From: JAJPJE01 sp963724985
Lineage (GTDB): Bacteria; Acidobacteriota; Terriglobia; Terriglobales; Acidobacteriaceae
NCBI GenBank assembly: GCA_963724985.1
Contig: CAVRWV010000018.1
Span: forward strand, 62,001 to 126,000
DNA length: 64,000 nucleotides
Direction: 5' to 3'
Position numbers and translations under genes: made by a program. The notes under the pieces are model-generated. The model was given only the letters and a program-made list of their open reading frames with translations, was not told the origin of the DNA and made no database searches. Each line of letters begins with the position of its first letter. Positions within the stretch are counted from its first letter, which is position 1. Of this stretch, positions 54,374-62,504 are shown piece after piece.

Positions 54374-55459
54374 TTAATGCCAGCGTGTCGTGAAGTTCGT
54401 CTGCACTCCGTTTGTCTGTCCGTAGACCGGCGCAAACGCGGCAATGTTGCCGTTTTCAACCGGTCCATCCAGCGGCTCCGCATACACATCGTAGTTGTCT
54501 GCCGGCAAGCCGGTAATCGTGTAAGAGCCGTCGGGCTTGCTCAGAGCACCTACCGCGCTTTTGCGGATGGACGGAAGCTGAAACAGTTGCAGGTTGCTCG
54601 TCGATTCCGCAAAAACATGAGCGCCGAAAACAGGCGCGCTCGACAACGTTACGTGCCCGCTGATCGATCCAGCAGGGAACGTCTGACCCGATGCGGAAGG
54701 ATAGCTCAGGGAAATGGCAGCCACATCGTCATAGCTAAGCTGAGTTTGAGTGACCGGCGCGAACGGGAACATGATGGCTGCGATAACCGCTGAGTGATCG
54801 AGACCGAAGAAGTGACCAATCTCATGCGTGGCGATCGTCTGCAGATCGCTTTGCGTTCCAGTGGGCGTTCCACTCGTCACAAATGTATTGCCGGGATTGA
54901 ACAGAATGATCCCCTGTACAATTTGCCCGCCGAATGTCGAAGTGCCACCGTGCTGATTCGATTGTCCCGCTACGGTCGCAGTTGTTGTCAGCGTTACAGC
55001 AAGTGTCGATGTATCAGAAAAGATCGTCTGATCGTTTCCATTGCAGATGAAGCAAATCAGATTTGTGCCAACCGGAACAGCTGTCGCATCGCTGACCGAT
55101 GAAGTTGGCCCTTCCGTCACCGCTCCCGCGAGTCCAGCATTCGGAGCGCTCGCCCAGGTGGCGAACGAGTTCGCAATGATGTCATGCACCGTAGTGCTGC
55201 CGGTGATGTTCGTGCCAGTCGTAGGATTCAGGTTCCATTTCACCGGGAATGCGTTGAAGTCCCAGACATTGCAATTCTGTCCATAGACCGTGGCGCAAAC
55301 AAATCCGGGCTGGCCGCTGGTAACCAGCGAATTCTGCCCATTGACCACTGTCAACTGCTGAAGGTAGGAGAACGCCGGGACTGCGAGCACGATCGTTACG
55401 ACGATCAGGGAGGCCAGAATTCCAAGTACGAGCCAAGGGCGATGCTGAATGATCTTCAT
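54374..55459 (-). CDS. secreted matrixin-like metalloprotease
   Basis: A 361-residue protein with an N-terminal membrane or signal segment (WLVLGILASLIVVTIVLAVP). The catalytic zinc motif HEIGHFFGLDH (HExxHxxGxxH) and a Met-turn (AIMFPF) identify a metzincin of M10 matrixin type; upstream are FNAFPVKWNLNP and NSFATWASAPNAG. A C-terminal carboxypeptidase-regulatory-like beta domain follows (GSISGHVTLSSAPVFGAHVF, SYTITGLPADNYDVYAEP). Substrate unknown. Its ATG overlaps the stop of the upstream gene by 4 bases, third in a coupled operon. Confidence 0.9.
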   Translation of the reverse strand: MKIIQHRPWLVLGILASLIVVTIVLAVPAFSYLQQLTVVNGQNSLVTSGQPGFVCATVYGQNCNVWDFNAFPVKWNLNPTTGTNITGSTTVHDIIANSFATWASAPNAGLAGAVTEGPTSSVSDATAVPVGTNLICFICNGNDQTIFSDTSTLAVTLTTTATVAGQSNQHGGTSTFGGQIVQGIILFNPGNTFVTSGTPTGTQSDLQTIATHEIGHFFGLDHSAVIAAIMFPFAPVTQTQLSYDDVAAISLSYPSASGQTFPAGSISGHVTLSSAPVFGAHVFAESTSNLQLFQLPSIRKSAVGALSKPDGSYTITGLPADNYDVYAEPLDGPVENGNIAAFAPVYGQTNGVQTNFTTRWH

Positions 55460-56007
55460 TGTTGCAACGTCCTCCGCACCCGCGACTCCAGTTCGGTCAG
55501 CGTCATCGCCGACCCCTGATACACAGTCACGTGGTTCGATCCGTATTGAAGCTGCTCAGCGCCCGGAACACCGTTGCTCACCAGCACTTGTCCGGATTTC
55601 GTTCGCGACGCGCGGAACTGTCCCTGCATCAAGCCCACAATAACGTGAGTTCCCGGCTCAGCGTTGTTCTGGTGGAGGAATAGCACAGCGTCTTCACCGG
55701 GCTGCAATTGCCGGACGCCGGCAACGTGTTGCGCGTATCCATCCGCAGCGCCGCCAATCTGTTTCACCAGAATGTAGGACTCGGGCGATCCCTTCAGCGT
55801 ATTCGTCACTTGCAGGCGCGTGTACGTGTAGATCATGGTGTGTTGCGCATTCCACGCCGACCATGAGTTCAATGCGTGGGCTTCCACAACTGTGGAAGCA
55901 GCGTTTGTCATCTGTTCCACGCTCATCGGCCGGATCGTGGTCGCATGGCCTTGCGTGATCACTAGAACGACGAGCGCGAAAACAAAAACGAAGAAAAGGC
56001 GTTTCAC
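55456..56007 (-). CDS. secreted protein of unknown function in matrixin operon
   Basis: A 183-residue protein with a signal peptide (FFVFVFALVVLVITQGHATT). The mature part has EQMTNAASTVVEAHALNSWS, YTYTRLQVTNTLKG, ILVKQIGGAADGYAQHVAGV and GEDAVLFLHQN, a beta-rich pattern. No known domain. It overlaps the neighbours by 4 bases on both sides, so the three proteins are probably made in fixed ratio and could be chaperone, inhibitor or anchor of the protease (inference). Confidence 0.78.
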   Translation of the reverse strand: MKRLFFVFVFALVVLVITQGHATTIRPMSVEQMTNAASTVVEAHALNSWSAWNAQHTMIYTYTRLQVTNTLKGSPESYILVKQIGGAADGYAQHVAGVRQLQPGEDAVLFLHQNNAEPGTHVIVGLMQGQFRASRTKSGQVLVSNGVPGAEQLQYGSNHVTVYQGSAMTLTELESRVRRTLQQ

Positions 56008-56645
56008 GGTATCACCTGCAACCCTCCCGTGAACGTGGTCACGTTATTACTGGTGTCCTGCAGGATCACCGTGCGCGCTCCGAGCGAGGCGCTGGGTGTC
56101 GCTGCCAGTGTGAACGCAACACCAGGTATGGGCGGATTGTCCGTCGACTGGATCGTTACCGGATTGCTGACCGTAAGATCGCTTGGGCCGCTGATACTGA
56201 TTGTCATCGAAGCCGAGAGGCCTGCGCCGAACATCAGGACGGTCATCGTGGAACCCTGTGCGATGCTTCCTCCCGTATTCGCAGCGGAACCGCTGCTCGA
56301 GCCAGCTGCCACTGTTCCCAGGGCGATCGCGTTGGGATTCGTTCCCGTCGGAGCTACTACGGCGATATCAACTCCTGATGTCGTCTGGTTAGCCGAAACC
56401 GAAACTACTGTCGGGGTCGAAGGAGCCGTACTGCCACCGCCGCCTCCTCCACCGCTACCTCCACCACCTCCGGTTCCTCCTCCACCAGTTCCGCCTCCAC
56501 CGCCGCTCCCGCTACCGCCTCCGACCGCACCTCCAGAGCCCCCTGTGCCGGTAGCAGTAGTCCCGCGTCCTGACGAAGACGTCGCACCGCCGCCGCACGC
56601 CACTAGAACTGCAGAAATTAAGATAAGAGAAACTAGTCGAAGCAC
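56004..56645 (-). CDS. lipoprotein with poly-glycine linker and Ig-like domain, in matrixin operon
   Basis: A 213-residue lipoprotein (ISAVLVACGGG lipobox) followed by about 50 residues of Gly/Ser/Thr (for example GGGGGTGGGGTGGGGGS), then a beta domain resembling IPT/TIG or Ig-like folds (GAGLSASMTISISGPSDLTV, NPPIPGVAFTLAATPSASLG, LQVIP). The linker suggests that the domain is held away from the membrane. First gene in the coupled operon lipoprotein / secreted protein / matrixin. Confidence 0.78.
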   Translation of the reverse strand: MLRLVSLILISAVLVACGGGATSSSGRGTTATGTGGSGGAVGGGSGSGGGGGTGGGGTGGGGGSGGGGGGGSTAPSTPTVVSVSANQTTSGVDIAVVAPTGTNPNAIALGTVAAGSSSGSAANTGGSIAQGSTMTVLMFGAGLSASMTISISGPSDLTVSNPVTIQSTDNPPIPGVAFTLAATPSASLGARTVILQDTSNNVTTFTGGLQVIP

Positions 56646-56774
56646 GGCTCCGCTCCTGTGAGTCTTTTCGGATGCGACCTATTGTTGCGAGTTGCACATT
56701 AGCGCAACTTGAACCATTGATCATGTACCTAATGGACATGACCGAAATTGCTCAACTCCCGCCATCAACTTAAA

Positions 56775-57770
56775 ATGCTGAAATCCTTCATGGATTGTGC
56801 CCTTTCCCGAAGCTCTACCGATAAACGTTTGTTCCGGCTGGCGTTACTACGCTGGTACGACGCCGGCAAACGCGACTTGCCGTGGCGCAGGAACAAAGAC
56901 CCGTACCGCATTTGGCTCTCCGAGATCATGCTGCAGCAAACGCGCGTGACCGCCGTCCTGGAGCACTATCGCGAGTTCCTCACTCGTTTCCCTACTGTCG
57001 AAGACTTGGCGTCGGCCAAGTTGGATGCGGTCCTTGCCGCCTGGAGTGGACTGGGATATTACCCGCGTGCCCGGAACCTGCATGCCGCCGCACAGAAGGT
57101 AGTCGCCGAATTGGGAGGCAGAATACCTCGCACATCCGCGGAATTACGACAGCTGCCGGGGATTGGACGCTACACCTCTGCCGCCATCGCCAGCATTGCC
57201 TACGACGAGAACTGCGCTGTTTTGGACGGAAACGTCGAGCGCGTATTGGCGAGAGTGTCCGGACATGCGGCGACCACCGCGGAACTGTGGAAATCTGCCG
57301 AAGACCTATTGAGCCCCAACCGTCCCGGTGACTTTAATCAGGCAATGATGGAGCTGGGTGCTACCGTCTGTTTACCGGCGGAGCCGCGCTGCCTGCTGTG
57401 TCCCGTCCACAAGTGGTGCGAAACCCGTGGTGCCGGCTCCAAAGTTGCGCAAGCCAAACGAAAGGTCTGTGAGCTGGACATGGCGCTTTTTACAGATCGC
57501 GATCGCGTGAAACTGGTGCGTCGTTCTAAATCGGAGACGGTCATGACAGGTATGTGGGAGCTGCCCACGCTGGCTGTCGCTCCAGGACCTCCGGCCAGCC
57601 CACTCCTGAACCTCAAACACTCAATCATGAATACCGACTACCGCGTCCGTGTCTGGCGGCTTTCGACGCCCCAATCACGGGGCGGACGCTGGTGGTCAAT
57701 GCGTGAGCTCGCGGATATCCCGCTGACGGGGTTGGCACGCAAGATCCTGCGACGAGCAGCACTCTTTTAG
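56775..57770 (+). CDS. mutY: A/G-specific adenine glycosylase MutY
   Basis: A 331-residue DNA glycosylase that removes adenine opposite 8-oxoG. Catalytic Glu in LSEIMLQQTRVT, helix-hairpin-helix LPGIGRYTSAAIASIAY, catalytic Asp in AVLDGNVERVLARV, and the [4Fe-4S] loop CLPAEPRCLLCPVHKWC (CX6CX2CX5C). The C-terminal NUDIX-like domain (RSKSETVMTGMWELPTL) is shorter than in E. coli. Start is uncertain: ATG 56775 or 56790, as there is no strong ribosome site. Followed 24 bp later by a redoxin gene. Confidence 0.95.
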   Translation: MLKSFMDCALSRSSTDKRLFRLALLRWYDAGKRDLPWRRNKDPYRIWLSEIMLQQTRVTAVLEHYREFLTRFPTVEDLASAKLDAVLAAWSGLGYYPRARNLHAAAQKVVAELGGRIPRTSAELRQLPGIGRYTSAAIASIAYDENCAVLDGNVERVLARVSGHAATTAELWKSAEDLLSPNRPGDFNQAMMELGATVCLPAEPRCLLCPVHKWCETRGAGSKVAQAKRKVCELDMALFTDRDRVKLVRRSKSETVMTGMWELPTLAVAPGPPASPLLNLKHSIMNTDYRVRVWRLSTPQSRGGRWWSMRELADIPLTGLARKILRRAALF

Positions 57771-57793
57771 AATCATTAATTCAGGAGACTTTA

Positions 57794-58294
57794 ATGCCCG
57801 CACTCATTGCCGGTGTTCCGGCACCCAAGTTCAAGCTGCACGATCTGGAATCTGGCCCGTTCTCGCTCGAAGAGGCCCTGAAGCATGGACCCGTATTGCT
57901 GGTTTTCTTCAAGATTTCCTGCCCGACCTGCCAATTTACCCTCCCTTACTTGGAACGCCTCTACCAGGGCTTAAAAGGGAAGAGCGTGCCCGCGATCGTG
58001 GGTATCTCCCAGAACAATCAGAAAGATACCGCTGCGTTCCTTCGTCAGTATGGCGTCAGTTTCCCGGTGCTGCTCGACGATCCCAGGGGATATCCCGTCT
58101 CGAACAGCTATGGAATCACCAACGTCCCGACCTTGTTCTATATCGGGCAAGACGGCGCCATCGAGATCTCTTCCGTCGGCTGGTCGCGCAAGGACTTGGA
58201 GCAGATTACCCGGCGCGCAGAGCAAGATGCCAAAGTCGCCAACATCGCGCTGTTTCGATCTGGTGAGCAAATCCCGGACCAGAAAGCTGGTTGA
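57794..58294 (+). CDS. redoxin (TlpA/AhpC-TSA-like thioredoxin fold)
   Basis: A 166-residue cytoplasmic thioredoxin-fold protein. The redox site is FFKISCPTCQFTLPYL (CPTC), with the opening IAGVPAPKFKLHDLESGPFS of the AhpC/TSA-TlpA group and the cis-Pro in ITNVPTLFYIG. No signal peptide, so it probably reduces or buffers peroxides in the cytoplasm. It follows mutY closely and both relate to oxidative damage, suggesting one transcript. Confidence 0.88.
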   Translation: MPALIAGVPAPKFKLHDLESGPFSLEEALKHGPVLLVFFKISCPTCQFTLPYLERLYQGLKGKSVPAIVGISQNNQKDTAAFLRQYGVSFPVLLDDPRGYPVSNSYGITNVPTLFYIGQDGAIEISSVGWSRKDLEQITRRAEQDAKVANIALFRSGEQIPDQKAG

Positions 58295-58489
58295 GGGTCG
58301 CTCAACTGATCCGCGGTCGCGGATTCGAAACCTCGAGTTCCTCAGCTGCAATCGCCCTCTATTATCTGTCTCACTGTTGATCTTGTTCAAAACAGGCCAG
58401 CTAATGTGTTTCAAGCTGGTCCACTCGAGTCGATGGAAGAGCGAAATTTTCTTGCCAACCAGGTTAGTTCCTGAATATGATCCACAACT

Positions 58490-58645
58490 TACCGGGCGAT
58501 TGGCCCGGTAACTCTGGCGGTAAATACGCCAGTGGATATGGGTGGATGTTTCCGGTATCTGCTGTAAGGATTGGCGAAAAAGTTCAGGCTCCCCTGTTGC
58601 TGCCGCTCGACTGAGCGTGGGCGCGCAGGGGGGCTTTTTCTTTGC
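58490..58645 (+). ncRNA. candidate structured RNA with terminator, upstream of cold-shock gene
   Basis: Two perfect hairpins, TACCGGGC-gattg-GCCCGGTA (58490-58510) and CTGGCG-gtaaata-CGCCAG (58514-58532), then about 55 bases, then a terminator-like element whose outer arms AGGCTCCCCTG and CAGGGGGGCTTTTTC close over a CTC/GAG inner hairpin (about 58588-58643). It ends 130 bp before the cold-shock gene. It may be a small RNA, the 3' end of the mutY-redoxin transcript, or a leader with attenuator. No known family was recognised. Confidence 0.4.
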
Positions 58646-58776
58646 TCCAGCCGGGCACAGGACGGTGATGGCACCCGAATCTCCGCGGTCTCGCGATGCG
58701 ACTTCTTCCAGAATTCGCCGCGATTGGGGCCCGAGGAGAGCACCATACCTCAGCGCAGAGGCGAAAGGAGTACGTT

Positions 58777-58980
58777 GTGAGAGAAAAGGGTACAGTGAAG
58801 TGGTTCAATGGGGCCAAGGGCTACGGCTTCATCCAACGTTCCACCGGGGAAGATGTTTTCGTCCACTATTCCGCCATCCAGGAGAATGGTTACCGTTCTT
58901 TGAATGAGGGCGAGACTGTGGAGTTCGACCTCTTGAAGGGCCCCAAGGGATTCCAGGCAGCCAACGTTAGCCGTGCGTAA
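58777..58980 (+). CDS. cold-shock protein (CspA family)
   Basis: A 67-residue single OB-fold RNA chaperone. GTG start 58777 after AAAGGAG. RNP motifs KGYGFIQR and DVFVHYSAI are intact, with GTVKWFNGAKG at the start and AANVSRA at the end. It acts on mRNA structure in cold or growth transitions. The 130-bp gap upstream may be a leader. Confidence 0.95.
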   Translation: MREKGTVKWFNGAKGYGFIQRSTGEDVFVHYSAIQENGYRSLNEGETVEFDLLKGPKGFQAANVSRA

Positions 58981-59000
58981 TTCCTGAACAGCTCAGAGCA

Positions 59001-59033
59001 TAAAAATGACGCGGGTGGCTCTCGCCCGCGTCA
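59001..59033 (-). terminator. intrinsic terminator for the TPR peptidase gene
   Basis: TGACGCGGG-N9-CCCGCGTCA perfect 9-bp stem; on the minus strand it is followed by TTTTTATG. It lies 9 bp after the stop of the minus-strand gene and also ends the convergent cold-shock gene region. Confidence 0.75.
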
Positions 59034-59041
59034 TCACGGAC

Positions 59042-60911
59042 TTACTTCAACTCTACCGTCAGCAGCTCCCCATCCGATCTGCCCCCCACCTTGTAATTCA
59101 CCAGCACTCGCCGGTTGCGCCAGCCACAGGAAAAATTTTCATCGCTGCCGATCACGATCACCTGCTTTGCGTCCGGCGCGTTCAAACGCAGCCGTTTCCC
59201 GTCCGCATTCAAATTCAGTGTGGCCGCCGGAGGCGTTGAGCAGTCGACGCTCATGAGTTCGGCATAAGCGTATTTCGTTGGCTGCACCGATGGCGTCTGC
59301 GATTGCGCGGTCGCGGCAGTCGTCAAATCATCCAGACTGGCTACTTTTTCCCCTGGCTCCGCTTTCCATTGCGGGGAAGTCAGGTCCTTGTTGTTGCGTT
59401 CCGACGTCAGTCCTTGAAAATGTTTTTCCTGTAGATATTGCGATTGCTTCGCCTGCATCGCTTGCAGACCATTGTTGGCAGCAGTCGCAATCTTCGGATC
59501 GGAGCTGTTCTTCACGCGATTCAGCACGGCCGTGGCTTTGTCGAACTGTCCCGCATCTGCGTAATACTGTGCTAAATCCAGCGCATACGGTTCATATCCC
59601 GGATGCAGTTGCACAGCTTTTTGTGTGCTGGCGATCGCCTGCGGATATCGTTCCTCCAGCGCATACGCGTAACCCAGCAGATCGTAGGCATCCGCATATT
59701 GCGGATAAAGCGCAACCGCCTGCTCCAGCTCGCGCTCCATGGAGACCGCACCGCCCGGTTGTTGTCCTTCCGCCTGCGCTTTATCCCTTACATAAACCGC
59801 CCATAGGTAATGCGGTTCCGGATCTTTGGGCGCAGCCGACATCGCGCGTTGAATACACTGCACAGCGTTTTCGTAATCTTTGTTGTCGATATACAGATAC
59901 GCCAGAGCCCGGTTCGCTATCGGGATTCTGCGGATCGGTTCGCAGCACCTCTTTCAGCTCTCCCATTGCTTGCTGGCGATAATCACGCGAGTGCGCGTGC
60001 AGATCAGCAACCTCGGCATTCGCGGTCGCGATATCGACCTTATTAAAAGGAAATCCGGAATAGTCCAGCACCAGCGGTTGCATCTTCTGCACGCTCAAGG
60101 CGCCCTTGAAGTAGTCGTGCAAATTCTTCTCGAACTCGTCCGGGGACATGCCGAACGCCTGCTCAATCGCCTCCGTGATAGGGGTCTGTTTGATTTGCGT
60201 CAATTGCAGATAATTGAACAGGTCGGGAAGTTTCTGTTTCGACATCAGGTAGTGCACCAGCAACCACGATTGCGCGTAGAAAATTGCGCGCCGCTGCCGT
60301 TGGTTATACGAATCGGAATCCGTCTGCACCAGCAGCAACTCTTCCAGGTTCATCCACGGCATGTTGGTTAGCGCCATGCGATTCGCGTCCGAGATATTTC
60401 CGATCTCCAGCCCAGTGTTACTGATCTTCAAGGTTGCGAAGTATTCGGCGAGTCCTTCGTCGAACCATGCCGGAACCGGAGGAAAATTGGCATGGACCAG
60501 CGCATGCGTGTACTCGTGCAGCGCAGTACTCCAATCGTCCGTAGAAAGATCCAGCGCAATGAAGTCGCGGTCCGGGGACGCCTCGAAGAATCCCGCCATA
60601 TCGACCGGCTTACCCTGGTACAACGGCGCATATTGCAGCAACTCCGCACGGCTGCGGAATCCGATGATCTGTAATGGCACCGGCAGGTTCACCGTCGACT
60701 TCTGCATTACGGCTCCAAACACATAACGCATCTGCTCGAAGCGATACGCAACGGCGCGGGCGTGGTTGGTATCCAGATCAGTCAGCACGACGAAGTGATT
60801 CGAGTGCACTTCCATCCAGTGTTGCTGCTCGGATGACGAAGCCAGTGCAAATCGGCAGGATGTGAGTAAGAGAATGATTCCTAAGAGGCGAACTTGCTGA
60901 TTGCGACCCAT
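59042..60911 (-). CDS. secreted DUF1570-like peptidase with TPR domain, frameshifted
   Basis: An exported protein of about 620 residues after correction. ATG 60911 starts a signal sequence (QQVRLLGIILLLTSCRFALA). The peptidase part has a full gluzincin zinc motif STALHEYTHALVH with WFDEGLAEYFATL supplying the third ligand. C-terminal TPR units (HYLWAVYVRDKAQAEG, YADAYDLLGYAYALEERYPQ) and a small end domain follow. Near 59922-59924 the frame shifts: removing one C from CCC makes DPQNP continue as IANRALAYLYIDNKDYENAV. Likely a homopolymer error. Confidence 0.8.
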
Positions 60912-61015
60912 GGTATGCGCGCGCCGAAAGGCGGCTGACGCTCGGCGCCTCAATAAGGAGATGCTAGCACGAAGGAAGCGGGGTTGCTGGCCCGTCGCTG
61001 GAAACCGCCGTATGC

Positions 61016-61045
61016 CAAAAAAGGGCGGCCCTCTGCGAGCCGCCC
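61016..61045 (-). terminator. intrinsic terminator after sedolisin remnant
   Basis: GGGCGGC (61023-61029) and GCCGCCC (61039-61045) pair around a 9-base loop; on the minus strand the hairpin is followed by TTTTTT. It sits 20 bp past the stop of the sedolisin remnant. Confidence 0.75.
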
Positions 61046-61063
61046 ACATTCAACCAGGTCTAC

Positions 61064-61168
61064 TCAGCGTGCTGCGTTCACGACTGCCTGAATGAACTTC
61101 AGGCCATTCGGAGTGCCAAGCCCGGTCACATTGTCCCAGCCGGCATCGGTTGCCAGCGAGGAATTAAA
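61064..61168 (-). pseudogene. C-terminal remnant of a sedolisin (S53, kumamolisin-like) peptidase
   Basis: The minus strand reads FNSSLATDAGWDNVTGLGTP then NGLKFIQAVVNAAR and stop. GWDNVTGLGTPNG is the highly conserved C-terminal Ca-site segment of S53 sedolisins. Upstream of it the frame hits a stop after a few codons and no further peptidase sequence is found up to 61310. The gene is therefore reduced to its last 35 codons plus its terminator. Confidence 0.6.
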
Positions 61169-61310
61169 GATCCGTCGTTTTATCGTTTCTTGATGTGTTT
61201 TGGGGAGAAGTCAGGGCGCGCATGACAACACTACCAGCGCGCCCGCCGATGTCAGGGAATGTTAGCGAAGCCGATGGCCGGCCACGCCATTTTACGAAAG
61301 GCCGCTTCAG

Positions 61311-61955
61311 CTATTTCTCGGCTACCTGGCCCAACGCAGACATAAACGGCTGCGCCGATGACGGCGGCTGTACTTTGCCATCGAGGACCGAATCAAATGT
61401 TGTGTCCTTACCGTACTGGTTATGGATTTCGTCCTCGTCCGCACCTAGCTTCGATCCCGCCAGATTGGCGCCTGCATACGCTCCGCTCGACCGTGTGTAG
61501 GAGAGGACGGGCGTCTTCCAACTATCCGTCGCCTCTGCGCCGCCGGTCGGACCAGCAGCGATAGCTTCCGCTCCCATGTCCCACTTGCCGCTTCGGAGTT
61601 GCTGCGCACCTTGCTCATTCATCAACAGGATTACGTCCTGCTTCGCTACTCCCGCCTGGAATCCCACGCTTCCGCCAGTGAGGCTGATAAACGCCGGCGC
61701 ACTCCAGCCCGAGCTTGTCCGGCAACTCACCACGCCGTTGCCATGTTTGCCGCCGATTCCAAAGCCGGCCTTGGTCACGTCCGGGATCACAGCTATGCAC
61801 TTGGACTTATCCAGCAAAGAACTTGGAACTTGTTTGGTGGATGTCATGTCTCTCATTACGTTCGCTGCATTAGTCATCTCTTTATTGACGTCAGCGGCCC
61901 AGGCCATCCAGGTAAATACCGCCACGAATGCCGTAAACAACAAGATCTTTCTCAT
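61311..61955 (-). CDS. secreted SYLF-domain lipid-binding protein (YSC84 family)
   Basis: A 214-residue protein with a signal peptide (RKILLFTAFVAVFTWMAWA) and the SYLF/YSC84 domain: SLLDKSKCIAVIPDVTKAGF, GIGGKHGNGVVSCR, SAPAFISLTGGSVGFQAGV and DVILLMNEQGAQQL, ending in FMSALGQVAEK. The domain binds phosphoinositides in eukaryotes; in bacteria it is periplasmic or outer-membrane associated with unknown role. ATG 61955 is preceded by AAGGAG; an upstream extension lacks a ribosome site. Confidence 0.88.
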   Translation of the reverse strand: MRKILLFTAFVAVFTWMAWAADVNKEMTNAANVMRDMTSTKQVPSSLLDKSKCIAVIPDVTKAGFGIGGKHGNGVVSCRTSSGWSAPAFISLTGGSVGFQAGVAKQDVILLMNEQGAQQLRSGKWDMGAEAIAAGPTGGAEATDSWKTPVLSYTRSSGAYAGANLAGSKLGADEDEIHNQYGKDTTFDSVLDGKVQPPSSAQPFMSALGQVAEK

Positions 61956-62159
61956 CGGGTCACTCCTTCGAATCACACATTGGTCCACGTCGATGTGGGG
62001 AGGTCGACCTGGGTTGTCTTTGTTGGTGGGCGGACTAGCCGCTGTATTCCATCGCCACAAGGACTGCTTCTTCGTTTGACGGCTTTAGCGCGTTTGGAGA
62101 TGTCAAGTCCATCTTTCGCCTGAATTCCTCGTATCCCGATGAAAACTCGGCAAATATAA

Positions 62160-62504
62160 GTTTTGCGAAAGTGTCTAGTAGGTACCCTCAAATTTGTCAC
62201 GATAGAGATAGCGGTGTATTTCAATCCCAGCGTCAGCGAGGATCTGTCATACCGAGCGCAAGCGAGGTATCCCTATTCCCTCCACCGGCCGACCTAAGTT
62301 CTTTGTTTTGCGGGACGATGGGGACTAAGTCCTTTATTTGCCGGGACGAGCCTCATCCCATGCCTCTAAGTCCTTTAGAATGCGGGACGAGGGGGGAGGG
62401 GTACCCCTGGGACCCCCCATTTCGGGAATCAAAGAGAGATCTGGGTGCTGGGTGCCCCACACATCCCGCTTTTGGATGTGTGGGGCACCTGAAACGTGAA
62501 ACGA
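62160..62504. repeat. composite repeat region before queG end
   Basis: Order on the plus strand: a GTGTCTAGTAGGT-family copy (62166-62197), a diverged GTCAT-ACCGAGCGCAAGCGAGG repeat (62245-62276), three TAAGTYCTTT...GCGGGACGA units (62295-62318, 62326-62349, 62367-62390), a perfect 16-bp hairpin GGTGCCCCACACATCC-N7 (62451-62489) and a GTGAAAC word run (62490-62503). No gene. The hairpin lies 16 bp beyond the queG stop. Confidence 0.6.
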
